DNA from: CAYRRR01 sp964426755
GTDB taxonomy: Bacteria > Patescibacteriota > Saccharimonadia > Saccharimonadales > JAGQNJ01
DNA length: 9,888 nt
Reading direction: 5' to 3'
Assembly (NCBI GenBank): GCA_964426755.1
Contig: CAYRRR010000019.1
Coordinates: 1 to 9,888, forward strand
Shown here: piece after piece, positions 1 through 7,745 of the stretch
How the letters are laid out: every line of letters begins with the position of its first letter
Numbering within the stretch: position 1 is the stretch's first letter
Position numbers and translations under genes: made by a program
The notes under the pieces: model-generated
Database searches by the model: none
Seen by the model: only the letters and a program-made list of their open reading frames with translations
Told to the model about the DNA's origin: nothing

Positions 1-153
1 TATATTGTTCGAATTTGAAGATGTGTTTATCTGTATAAATGAGTATTGGGATACCAAGGCTATTACTATTAAACACAAAGCCACAACTATTATTAATATT
101 TTATGTCGGTAAATCTTTTGTAAAATTAAACTAATCGATGAATTTTGTTGCAT
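1..153 (-). CDS. N-terminal part of a small membrane-anchored or secreted protein, cut by the left edge
   Basis: This frame starts with ATG at 153-151 and stays open for 51 codons to the window edge. Its start shares two bases with the TGA stop of the preceding hydrolase gene (TGATG), and a GGGAG Shine-Dalgarno element lies 8 bases upstream at 166-162. The visible protein has a short polar start (MQQNSSISL), a basic stretch around residues 13-18 (K, R, H, K), a strongly hydrophobic segment at about 19-35, and then a Ser/Asn/Thr/Gln-rich stretch. This is the layout of an N-in signal anchor or signal peptide followed by an exported region. The stretch 1-152 is only about 26% G+C by hand count, partly because of hydrophobic codons. 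The rest of the protein is outside the window, so no family can be named. Coupling to the hydrolase suggests it belongs to the same envelope machinery. The reading frame is well supported; the function is unknown. Confidence 0.72.
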   Translation of the reverse strand, partial: MQQNSSISLILQKIYRHKILIIVVALCLIVIALVSQYSFIQINTSSNSNNI

Positions 154-2078
154 CAAGCAGGCTCCCAGAATTCCAACTGGAATTCTTTTTTAATATCAAC
201 ATGAAAGTGGTCGGCGTGCCCCGATATGCATTTTATTTGCCCTTCAAGCCCTTTAGTTTGTGCATATGATAAAATTTGTTGAAGTGAATCATCGCCTCTC
301 GGAGGGCACCACCAGATGTTTCGAAGCACCCCAGTGTCTGCAAATAGCTTACCCAAAGTAATGGTTGCGTTTTTATCGTATCTGCCTTTCCATGATTTTG
401 TATGACTTGCAACCTGGAGCTCCCCCTCACCGCTCAAATCCACCGCTATTCCTGTATTGTGTGATTTATGGCCAGCGGCATTTAAGTCGCCAATCCGAAG
501 CTTAGACTTACCTTGCATAGCATTGTTGAAAGCCAATGCAACACTATAGAGAACGCAAACTAATTGCTGACTTCCGTAACGTTGGCTTTGAGTAGAATAA
601 ATTGTATATTCCCCGGCTGGTGCATCAGGTAGCTTGAAATATCCTTTTCTTTGAGGGTGAGGTTCAAGTACGGCCGGACATGTTACGCCAGGAAGGCTGG
701 CTGAAGTATGGCATCCGGGTGTTCCGATATTACTTGGCGTAGACCCACCAAGTTCCGCAAGAATCGACACGGCGTTTGGCAAGCGAACGCCCATATGTGG
801 CCTACATGCCGATTCGGTACTGCACGGAGACTCAAACCTTGCTAAGAATATATAGGTTGCCTCTTCAACGGTTGTAGCGGCTCTTAAGGCCGACAGAACT
901 CCTGGTCTAACATCTTCTTCCAGCTCTTTTTTTAAAAATTCTAGCTGCAACTCAAGTGAATTAACAGGTTGTCGCCTTTCTCTTGCAAAATTTATTAAAT
1001 TAGTTTGGCGGCCGCCAAGCCATTGCGCCAACCCCCAGGCTCTTCCGTGCGGGTATTCAGATGTAGTGCCCGGATAGGCGGCTATTGGATTAAATTCAGA
1101 TTCGGCTTGTATATTTCCCATTATCCCGGCAGCTTGTGGGGCAGTAAAACCCATTGTGCCCACTAAGAAGTTCCATACTTTTTCTTTATTGTCATTTCCT
1201 GGCAGTAAACTAGCCGAACCCCCCGGTGCACAACTACAGTTAGTTCCGGCTGATGCGCTTGAATTTTGATTTACCGCTGAAGCACTGCCAAGCGTAATAG
1301 TGTTAACAACTAAATCGGTCAAACTTGTGATACCTTCTTGAGTAGGGTGAAGTCCGTCACGAAGATTTCCGCTAGGATCATTTGTTGGACTTACGCTTGA
1401 ATCAGTTCCCGGAGATACTATTTTAAACCAGTCAATAATGTTAAACCTGCTTGTACTTGATAATTCAGCTAACCGTTGGTTAAATTCTCCTAAATATGCC
1501 AAGTCATGAGGCCATGCCGTGGTTCCTGCAGTATTTACCCACCAAATTTCAGCCGTTGGGTTTTTTTGGCGAATTGCAGAGATAACTTGTTCTATCGGGT
1601 TGTTATTGAGACCTCCGTTGGAGCCAAGTGCAACAACTACGCCTTGAGCATTTTGAATTTTTGCTGTGTCTGCTTCGACTGCTTCTCTGGCTGGAGCAAG
1701 GCTGCCTTCTGCTGTAGGTGTGCCAATACCTCCTCCGGTCCAAGATCTCCCCGCGGCGGCGTTTATAGTGGCCGTAATTCCTTTATTTGTAAACTTTCGT
1801 TTGTATTCAGTTTCGGCTGCAACCGTAATTGAATCACCAAGAATATATAGACTAGAGATAGGTTGTGACGTAGATTGTGGACCGCAAGAATCTGCATAAT
1901 CAAAGAAACGGCTACCACCATCAATTATCGATTTTTGCTCAGGTGACAGTGCCGCAATTGTTTGTAGCGTCGCTGCTAATATAAAGATAAGTGCTGCAAA
2001 AAATGTACTCAAGCGCAGGATAAAAGCACTGGTGTTAAGCGCATTAAAGAGTTTTTGTACCCTTTCAATAAACATCAC
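153..2078 (-). CDS. Membrane-anchored multidomain wall hydrolase: SGNH esterase + phage-tail-type lysozyme + M74/M15-like zinc endopeptidase
   Basis: This 641-residue protein has one hydrophobic anchor or uncleaved signal (about 20-43) and then three putative enzyme domains. Residues about 75-262 form an SGNH/GDSL-hydrolase-like domain: GDS with nucleophile Ser83, Gly110, GSN with Asn154, and DGLH with Asp241 and His244. After a Ser/Ala/Asn-rich linker, residues about 297-445 resemble the phage tail-tip lysozyme family, with GNIQAES (probable catalytic Glu326) and WGLAQWLGGR. Residues about 490-630 carry LAS-type metallopeptidase motifs: GHKSHNTGIAVD (His537, His540, Asp547), spaced as in MepA, and HADHFHVD with His624 and His626. 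The expected action is outside the membrane on ester groups, the glycan strand and peptide cross-links; none of these activities is shown by sequence alone. Ten cysteines all lie after the anchor. The start is GTG at 2078, or ATG at 2075 directly behind it; GTG fits the Shine-Dalgarno spacing better. It begins one base after the amidase gene ends and overlaps the next gene in TGATG. Confidence 0.9.
   Translation of the reverse strand: MMFIERVQKLFNALNTSAFILRLSTFFAALIFILAATLQTIAALSPEQKSIIDGGSRFFDYADSCGPQSTSQPISSLYILGDSITVAAETEYKRKFTNKGITATINAAAGRSWTGGGIGTPTAEGSLAPAREAVEADTAKIQNAQGVVVALGSNGGLNNNPIEQVISAIRQKNPTAEIWWVNTAGTTAWPHDLAYLGEFNQRLAELSSTSRFNIIDWFKIVSPGTDSSVSPTNDPSGNLRDGLHPTQEGITSLTDLVVNTITLGSASAVNQNSSASAGTNCSCAPGGSASLLPGNDNKEKVWNFLVGTMGFTAPQAAGIMGNIQAESEFNPIAAYPGTTSEYPHGRAWGLAQWLGGRQTNLINFARERRQPVNSLELQLEFLKKELEEDVRPGVLSALRAATTVEEATYIFLARFESPCSTESACRPHMGVRLPNAVSILAELGGSTPSNIGTPGCHTSASLPGVTCPAVLEPHPQRKGYFKLPDAPAGEYTIYSTQSQRYGSQQLVCVLYSVALAFNNAMQGKSKLRIGDLNAAGHKSHNTGIAVDLSGEGELQVASHTKSWKGRYDKNATITLGKLFADTGVLRNIWWCPPRGDDSLQQILSYAQTKGLEGQIKCISGHADHFHVDIKKEFQLEFWEPA
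162..166 (-). promoter_or_regulatory. Ribosome binding site (GGGAG) for the gene starting at 153
   Basis: On the minus strand, GGGAG ends 8 bases before the ATG at 153, close to ideal spacing. It lies inside the last codons of the upstream hydrolase gene, so translation of the two genes is probably coupled. It is the main argument that the short open frame reaching the left edge is a real gene. Confidence 0.6.
167..186. repeat. Perfect 8-bp inverted repeat with a 4-base loop, inside the end of the hydrolase gene
   Basis: AGAATTCC and GGAATTCT flank the loop AACT, and a run of T follows on the plus strand at 187-191. The shape resembles an intrinsic terminator for plus-strand transcription. 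It sits within coding sequence (the KEFQLEF region near the C-terminus of the hydrolase), the stem is AT-rich, and no plus-strand gene is visible. Most likely it is chance or a minor mRNA structure just upstream of the next start codon. Confidence 0.35.
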
Positions 2079-2079
2079 T

Positions 2080-4863
2080 TTATTTTCTCACCTCTGTCAT
2101 TACGGCATCAAAGTAAGCATCGTCAATATCAATTTTGCTTCCACCGCATTTATTATATGCCTTATGGGGGTGAATACCTGATACATCTCCACACACTATA
2201 CTGTCTGGAGAAACTGCTTCAGTGCTTATGTTATATTTTTGAACAAGATACTTAACTAGTTGCACCACTGCGTTGAATTTCTTTCTATTAGTTGTTGGTC
2301 CGGTAGACCCAAAGTCTTCTGGCGTGCCCTCGATTTCAATACCAAACGTTGTTGAGTTTGCTCCGGATGCATGGTTAACCTGATCATCTTCATTTGGAGT
2401 TAGTTGATATATATTACCGTCTGCCGTTACACCAAACTGAACACCTAAGTTTCTTTGGCGAAGGGTGTCCACTAAGCTGTCAATGCCGTTGCCATTTGAT
2501 CTTCCACCCCACCAATGCAACGTGATACCCTTCGGTGTTATCTTTTCCCCTGACGTTGGCAAGGACGGATGATATTTTTGAATCGATGCATTTGAGGTTG
2601 TGGTTTGAGCTGGCGAGCCTTCTATGCCTATTTCTGCGCACGCTTCCTCGTCAATGCTTTCATAGCAGGCCATTGCGGTTAAAGTGGCTTTATCGGCCAA
2701 ATAAAAGCGGTACGCGGTTAAATCTGAGTTGTTTCTGTCTGTGCATTTTTCTCTATTCCCTTCAAGCTGTATGTAGCTAGGTGCTTGCGTATATTTCAAG
2801 ACTCCAGTAGCAGGATCTATGGTAGCCCCAAAACAAACCTCGCCATACTCACGATTCATTTGTTCGAGCAAACCAGGATTATTCTCAAACCGTTCTGCGT
2901 TTTCATAGGGGTTGTCGTAGGCATCACTTTCTATTTCTGATAACGTAAAGCCGTATTTATCAATGCCATAATCAAACGGTTCTGTTGTGACGGCTGACAC
3001 ACCGGGAATAACTGAGCTAAAACTTTTTCCTATACTAGAGAAGGCTTGTAACGGAGCTTTTGATATGGATGCCACGGTGCGTTGTGTATGGCGTAAATCA
3101 GGGTTTCTCATTAAGGTGCTGGCCAGTAATGAGTTCGGCTCTTTTGGGTCAAGAATGCGGGCATACCATGATTTATATTTCATTTTTTCTTTTTCTTGAA
3201 GCTGTTGCTCTCGTAACAGTACACGACGTTCTGCATCTGGTAAAGCGGTACCGCCAAAAACTTTCGCCTCGTTATTGGCAGCCATGAACGCGCCTGAATC
3301 ACCTACGCTACCAAGGTCAGCGCCAGCAAGACCGGCTGCATCAAGTGCGTCTCCCGCAAGCCAACGAACCACGTCATCCATAGTAGCCGCTAGCGCTACT
3401 TCTTGACCGGCTTCAGCCGCAACTGAGAGTGCAAACCCAGCTGGTCCCGTTGCCGTGACGGCTATGCCTACTAATGTGGTAGCGATACCACCAATGAACG
3501 AATTTACTACACTGCACATGTGAGACACTCCAGGCATAGAAGTAAACTCGTTAATAGCTTGGAAGAATAACGGTCTTTCTTTGCCAGGTTTAGCAGAGTG
3601 GGGTATTTTATGTCCGGTTTTTTCATTACCCAGACCATGCTGAATACTTTCTGCATCAAAAACTGACGTTTTAGATTTTTCGTCATATAAATCTTCATAT
3701 ATGGCGCCAACCTCATCCATGTTAACGTCGTTACCTGATTGAATCTGTGACGCCACACTGATAATATCCAAGGCGGTGCGGATTGACGGTAGCTCAATAT
3801 TTGCCGCTTGCAGTTCGGCGGCACCATCTCCTAGCGCATCAAGCCCACAAACTATTCCTAATACAGCAGTGGCGCCCACGCCTTTGCCAAGCGCACCTCG
3901 CACCCTGCTGACTTTTTGTTCGGTGGAGAGATCCGGGTCAGAGGTAATTCGTTGAAGCTCTTCGTTGCCAGCATCAATTTCTGCTGCTTTGGCTCTGTCG
4001 GCTTCAGAGCCGGGATTTTCAGGGTTTTCCTGACGTTGGCCTTCTATGGTAGGCGCCCGACTGCCATTTTTTATTCGTTTTGCCCGTTCGTCTTTGACCT
4101 TTTTTATATATACTTTTAAGTCTTCATCGGCAGCACGAGCGATATTTTTGAGCGGATGAAAATCTACCCCACCGCGAATTTTTAGCGTGCGACTGGCAAT
4201 CGAGGTACTAACCCCATTAATGTCGAGTGCATGAGTCATGGCCGAAATTGCACGCCGGCGGCTTCTCGCAGAGCCATCACTTAAGTCGATAGATGCGGTT
4301 GAGCCGTTCATAGTTGGGTTGTAGCCGGCGGCTCGCATTTTTTCTAACGATTTTTTGCCTTCAGGTGTAGATGTATCAATATCGATACCGCGAATTCTTC
4401 CATGTTCGTGTCGAGTGGTCATTCCTCGAGCCTTTAGTTTTTTATCATAATGATCACCGACCTTGTTGCCTAAAAATCCAAGATTTTTTCGCTCTGGCAT
4501 TTGTCGATAACGATACCACTTAATAAGCTTGCCAGTTCTGCTATCTGACAGCTCCTCAATATTTCCAAAGTGTTTTTGAAAAATATTAGCAATTTGTAGT
4601 ATCATGGCAGGCCCGGATAAAAAAGATGATATTGCCAAACTAACCCCAATGATTATGCCTGCCGTGCCGCTACCTATGAGCGCTTGTTTGCGTCTAAATT
4701 TAAAGCGGCGTTTATCTTTTTTTGATAAATTTGTATCCCAAGAGCCCTCTATGTTACCTGAATCGTCAGATCCGCTGCCATTCTTAAGGGCTGCCGCTTC
4801 TTTTTGTTCAGCAGGCGTAAGAGTTTCGGCTTTATTCGGTTTTTCTTCGTCGTAAACTGCCAC
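2080..4863 (-). CDS. Large membrane protein with C-terminal zinc N-acetylmuramoyl-L-alanine amidase domain
   Basis: This 927-residue protein starts with about 60 charged residues ending in a basic patch (KKDKRRFKFRRK), followed by a long hydrophobic segment at about 61-95. Two more hydrophobic stretches lie at about 327-345 and 452-488. The region between them is basic and charged and I do not recognise it. Residues about 775-925 form an Amidase_2/T7-lysozyme/PGRP-type domain: His783 in LHWWGG, His831 in VNHASG, the FGIEIEG strand, and His898 with Cys906. The His898-to-Cys906 spacing of eight equals His122-Cys130 of T7 lysozyme. The predicted zinc ligands are therefore His783, His898 and Cys906, and the expected reaction is cleavage of the MurNAc-L-Ala bond. 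Three crossings with the N-terminus inside would put the amidase outside, but the basic middle region makes the topology uncertain. The start is GTG, with no in-frame alternative between it and an upstream stop; only a weak AGAG element precedes it. It follows the VirB4 gene by 20 bases. Confidence 0.9.
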   Translation of the reverse strand: MAVYDEEKPNKAETLTPAEQKEAAALKNGSGSDDSGNIEGSWDTNLSKKDKRRFKFRRKQALIGSGTAGIIIGVSLAISSFLSGPAMILQIANIFQKHFGNIEELSDSRTGKLIKWYRYRQMPERKNLGFLGNKVGDHYDKKLKARGMTTRHEHGRIRGIDIDTSTPEGKKSLEKMRAAGYNPTMNGSTASIDLSDGSARSRRRAISAMTHALDINGVSTSIASRTLKIRGGVDFHPLKNIARAADEDLKVYIKKVKDERAKRIKNGSRAPTIEGQRQENPENPGSEADRAKAAEIDAGNEELQRITSDPDLSTEQKVSRVRGALGKGVGATAVLGIVCGLDALGDGAAELQAANIELPSIRTALDIISVASQIQSGNDVNMDEVGAIYEDLYDEKSKTSVFDAESIQHGLGNEKTGHKIPHSAKPGKERPLFFQAINEFTSMPGVSHMCSVVNSFIGGIATTLVGIAVTATGPAGFALSVAAEAGQEVALAATMDDVVRWLAGDALDAAGLAGADLGSVGDSGAFMAANNEAKVFGGTALPDAERRVLLREQQLQEKEKMKYKSWYARILDPKEPNSLLASTLMRNPDLRHTQRTVASISKAPLQAFSSIGKSFSSVIPGVSAVTTEPFDYGIDKYGFTLSEIESDAYDNPYENAERFENNPGLLEQMNREYGEVCFGATIDPATGVLKYTQAPSYIQLEGNREKCTDRNNSDLTAYRFYLADKATLTAMACYESIDEEACAEIGIEGSPAQTTTSNASIQKYHPSLPTSGEKITPKGITLHWWGGRSNGNGIDSLVDTLRQRNLGVQFGVTADGNIYQLTPNEDDQVNHASGANSTTFGIEIEGTPEDFGSTGPTTNRKKFNAVVQLVKYLVQKYNISTEAVSPDSIVCGDVSGIHPHKAYNKCGGSKIDIDDAYFDAVMTEVRK
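2087..2094 (-). promoter_or_regulatory. Ribosome binding site (GAGGTGAG) deciding the hydrolase start
   Basis: This strong Shine-Dalgarno element overlaps the last codons of the amidase gene (Glu-Val-Arg). From GAGGTGA the spacing is 9 bases to the GTG at 2078 and 12 to the ATG at 2075. That favours the GTG, although both would give almost the same protein. Its place inside the upstream gene points to coupled translation. Confidence 0.6.
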
Positions 4864-4883
4864 TTTTATATCTCTACTTCAAA

Positions 4884-6833
4884 TTAAATTCCAGGTGGTT
4901 GGTATGGGGGGGTTGCGGTTTCTGGCCCAAGATCAATACTACCCTGTGGTTGGTCAAAAACCCCTTGCTGCAAAGCAGCCTGGTTTTCAAGTTGTTGAAC
5001 CTGCTGCGGATTAGTAGTTATAAGGCTGGTTTCGGTCGGGCTGGCAATAACCTGAATGTGTACGTGGTTTTGTCCGGCAAAAAATAAACCTTGCCCAACC
5101 GGGAATTGACTCAGCCGCTTCTTTTCTTCGCTTGTGAGCTTAAAGACATCAGCCAAAATGTCAACCGCAGCCGGCGATTGCTTTAATAGAATTTGCAAAG
5201 ATGCGTTGGCTACAATTGCTCTACCCATACGCGATGCCATAAAATCTTCTACGTCTTGAGATATAGTCGTTATGCCTAGATTGTACTTTCGGGCTCGTTT
5301 TGCCAGGCTGTACATGAAGTTTGCTGAGTCTTCGTACTTCATGAGCTGCCAGGCTTCATCTACAATCATGATCCGGCGTTTTTTATCAGCTTTTGCTCGG
5401 TTCCAGATGTAATTTAAGACAATATACATTGCCACAGGCCGTAATTCGTCCTCTAGGTCGCGAATGTTAAAAACCACTAACTGATTATTGATATCAATAT
5501 TTGATTGCTGAGAGAAGATGCCCGCAAACGTTCCGGTGGTGTATTTTCTAAGCCGTTGGGCAAGTTGTGGGCCGGTGTTGCCCATATGCAGTAACGTATC
5601 GTACAAATCGTTAATTGTAGGCGGTGGTGAATTATGAGTGAGTGGGTCATTGGTGATGCCGGCTTTAGCATAAGTCTCAATCAGTGCGGCATCTAGATCA
5701 GCCTCTTCGACCGGGCTAAGAGCTGGCGCAACAGTTGCATTGCCACCGGCTTGCACTTGGGCTTGCGCACCACCCATCATTAATCGCAAAAGCCCGTGAA
5801 GCGTAATTAAGTTACTGCGGAGCGCATTGTCGGCCTCGTCAGTATCTACAACCTGTGGTAGGTCAAAAGGATTAATCCGTGTTGATGAATTTAAACTAAG
5901 ACGGATGTACGCCCCACCTACAGCTTCGCTCATGCGTTTATATTCATTCTCAGGGTCAATAATTATTACTTCAGTACCAAACATCATACTTCGTATCGCT
6001 TCAAGCTTTACCGCAAACGACTTACCGGCGCCTGACTTAGCAAAGACCACTGAATTACCGTTTTCTAAGCTAAAACGGTCAAATATAACCAAGCCAGAAT
6101 TATGCATGTTGATGCCATATAAAATACCATTGTCTTGTGTGAGATCTGCGCTGGTAAACGGAAAACTAGTACTTAGCGCACCGGTACTCATGTTACGCCT
6201 TATTTGTAATTGATCGGTCATTTGGGGTACGGTACTGTTCAGGCCCTGCTCTTGCTGTGAAGTAGCCGGCTTAGAGTAAACCAATTGCTGCCCAAGTAAA
6301 GACTCAATTTTATGAGTAACAAACTCTAGTTCGTCCATACTGTTGGCATACACCGTAAAATAAAAGCCAAGCCTAAAAAAGCGCTCCTCGCCAACCTGCA
6401 GCTTGTCGCGAATCTCTTCGGCGTCTACTATGGCGGCTTGCTTGCCCGGGTCGCGCACACGGCCTTTTTCGGCGTCAATTTGCAGGCCAGCTTCAAGCTG
6501 ACTGACTTTTTTGCGCAAGTTTTCTAATACCACCTGGCTCTCTACTGGGTAAATATACATCGATATATCCATAATTTCATCGATGTTAATGAGGCTGCTT
6601 AGCCAACCGGTATACAATTGTCGTGGATAGCCAAAAACATAAAAAGTCCGAGCGAGCCGGGTGCCGATTTGAAAGTAAGAGGCATTAAACTCTAGCGAGC
6701 TAGGGGCAATAAAGTCGCGTAAGGCGGTAACGCCCTTTTGAAATGCGGCACTTACTTCTTGGACTTCTCTGGCTGCTTGCGCCTGCGCAATTGCTACGGG
6801 ATCAACTGGAGGTTTTTTCTTGCCAAATGCCAT
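4884..6833 (-). CDS. virB4: VirB4-family type IV secretion ATPase (catalytic half)
   Basis: This 649-residue protein is the ATPase part of a VirB4/TraE-like motor that powers assembly of, and transport through, a type IV secretion channel at the cytoplasmic face. Residues about 35-190 match the VirB4 middle region (DFIAPSSLEF, then the FGYPRQLYTGWLSSL segment). Residues about 240-600 are the RecA-like domain: Walker A AKSGAGKS ending at Lys271-Ser272, the strand IIIDPENEY at about 290-298, Walker B IMIVDEAW with Asp492-Glu493, TISQDVEDF with Gln526, and the closing QGLFFAGQNHVHIQV segment. The C-terminal 45 residues are Gln/Pro-rich. All visible motif residues for ATP hydrolysis are intact. 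The protein has no cysteine, as suits a cytosolic part. The N-terminal VirB4 portion is encoded separately just upstream, and the two genes overlap in TAATG, so the two products are probably made together and paired. The ATG at 6833 has a good AAGGAG site 8 bases upstream. Confidence 0.95.
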   Translation of the reverse strand: MAFGKKKPPVDPVAIAQAQAAREVQEVSAAFQKGVTALRDFIAPSSLEFNASYFQIGTRLARTFYVFGYPRQLYTGWLSSLINIDEIMDISMYIYPVESQVVLENLRKKVSQLEAGLQIDAEKGRVRDPGKQAAIVDAEEIRDKLQVGEERFFRLGFYFTVYANSMDELEFVTHKIESLLGQQLVYSKPATSQQEQGLNSTVPQMTDQLQIRRNMSTGALSTSFPFTSADLTQDNGILYGINMHNSGLVIFDRFSLENGNSVVFAKSGAGKSFAVKLEAIRSMMFGTEVIIIDPENEYKRMSEAVGGAYIRLSLNSSTRINPFDLPQVVDTDEADNALRSNLITLHGLLRLMMGGAQAQVQAGGNATVAPALSPVEEADLDAALIETYAKAGITNDPLTHNSPPPTINDLYDTLLHMGNTGPQLAQRLRKYTTGTFAGIFSQQSNIDINNQLVVFNIRDLEDELRPVAMYIVLNYIWNRAKADKKRRIMIVDEAWQLMKYEDSANFMYSLAKRARKYNLGITTISQDVEDFMASRMGRAIVANASLQILLKQSPAAVDILADVFKLTSEEKKRLSQFPVGQGLFFAGQNHVHIQVIASPTETSLITTNPQQVQQLENQAALQQGVFDQPQGSIDLGPETATPPYQPPGI

Positions 6834-7711
6834 TAGAGCAGCTCCTTATTTAGGTTTGGCTGCGGAGCTTCTCCTTGGCCCTTGGTTATGACAGGCGCGG
6901 TTAGATCATCAAAGTTCTTGAGCTGTTGGCGAGTTGCTGTATCAGGGTTGTACGAATCATAGTACAGCTCTATCAATTCTTGCGTATCGAGCGGTATGCC
7001 ATGCACGCCGCATTGCAGTAGACTGGCTAACACATTTTGAACACGATTGCGCAACTCTGTTTTAGCTGCCTCCAGATCTTGTTCATTCACAACAACATGT
7101 TGCTCTTGTTTGCTAAATAAACTGGTGAGACCTGAGAAAAAGTTTTTACTTTGCGTAATAGCTTTCTGAACATCTGCCTTTGGAAAGAACGGAATCACCA
7201 TATAAAATCGTTTATCCATAATGTTCGTTTGCATCGACAGGTTGGTTATAAAGCCCAAATAATCTTCCATGAGCATGGCCAGTAGCATGTTGTCGTGTTC
7301 GGTACGGATTTTATCTAATCGTTCAATATACGGCCTGATATCTACGCGCTCAGATCGCACAAAAATTTGCACCGGAAAATAAAGCGAATTCAAAAAACTT
7401 TGGTAACCCGCCTCAACTGCTTCACGCTCTTGAGGGCTCATTAAGTCAAAGTTAATCGATTTAAGCATAACAACCGAGCGGAATGAGCCGTCATTCATAA
7501 TTACGATGCCATCGCGAATTTCTGCAAATTGTAGCGTATTTTGCGTACTATTGGGGTTTGATGGCGGAGCCTGAGGAAACGGTTGCTGTCCGTGCGCCGT
7601 TTGATCACCCGGTGCCTGCTGGGGGCTTTGGGCGTAATTTTGTTGCGGAGCAGTAGGCTGACCTGGAGTCGCCTGGTTTTGTGTATAGAGTTGGTTTTGA
7701 TCCGGATTCAT
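6833..7711 (-). CDS. TraC-like N-terminal half of a split VirB4
   Basis: This 292-residue protein has no ATPase motifs. Residues 1-58 are a low-complexity Gln/Pro/Asn-rich leader, probably disordered. Residues about 59-240 look like the N-terminal domain of Gram-positive and CPR VirB4 proteins, often annotated TraC: FAEIRDGIVIMNDGSFRSVV, then INFDLMSPQE, a long helix, and the PVQIFVRSERVDIRPYIERL strand-helix unit. A short acidic and Pro-rich tail follows. In single-chain homologues this domain precedes the segment that opens the downstream gene, so the two products (292 + 649 residues) appear to add up to one normal VirB4. It probably helps dock the ATPase at the membrane channel. The ATG at 7711 has a GGTGGG element 10 bases upstream; another ATG at 7730 is in a different frame. 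The gene is 34 bases downstream of the PrgI-like gene and overlaps the ATPase gene by one base. Confidence 0.85.
   Translation of the reverse strand: MNPDQNQLYTQNQATPGQPTAPQQNYAQSPQQAPGDQTAHGQQPFPQAPPSNPNSTQNTLQFAEIRDGIVIMNDGSFRSVVMLKSINFDLMSPQEREAVEAGYQSFLNSLYFPVQIFVRSERVDIRPYIERLDKIRTEHDNMLLAMLMEDYLGFITNLSMQTNIMDKRFYMVIPFFPKADVQKAITQSKNFFSGLTSLFSKQEQHVVVNEQDLEAAKTELRNRVQNVLASLLQCGVHGIPLDTQELIELYYDSYNPDTATRQQLKNFDDLTAPVITKGQGEAPQPNLNKELL
6842..6847 (-). promoter_or_regulatory. Ribosome binding site (AAGGAG) for the VirB4 ATPase gene
   Basis: AAGGAG lies 8 bases before the ATG at 6833, inside the 3' end of the upstream TraC-like gene. With the TAATG stop/start overlap it supports both the chosen start and coupled translation of the two VirB4 halves. 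Confidence 0.7.
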
Positions 7712-7745
7712 TAAGTATTTTGCCCACCATGACCTTACCGTTCGT

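Noticed and set aside
167..191. Hairpin plus T-run on the plus strand, shaped like an intrinsic terminator
   Set aside because: It lies inside the coding sequence of the minus-strand hydrolase, the stem is AT-rich, no plus-strand gene is visible, and the downstream frame on the minus strand continues as a gene.
153..2078. UGA recoding as in Gracilibacteria/SR1
   Set aside because: TGA ends this gene right after its last domain and overlaps the next start codon, and all large genes are full length under the standard code.
5827..6213. 128-codon plus-strand open frame
   Set aside because: It lies wholly antisense to the VirB4 ATPase region including Walker A, has no ribosome site that I can see and no recognisable domain; the other plus-strand frames are rejected for the same reason.
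7690..7730. Alternative ATG at 7730 for the TraC-like gene
   Set aside because: It is in another frame (19 bases from 7711) and does not lead into the conserved VirB4 N-terminal domain.
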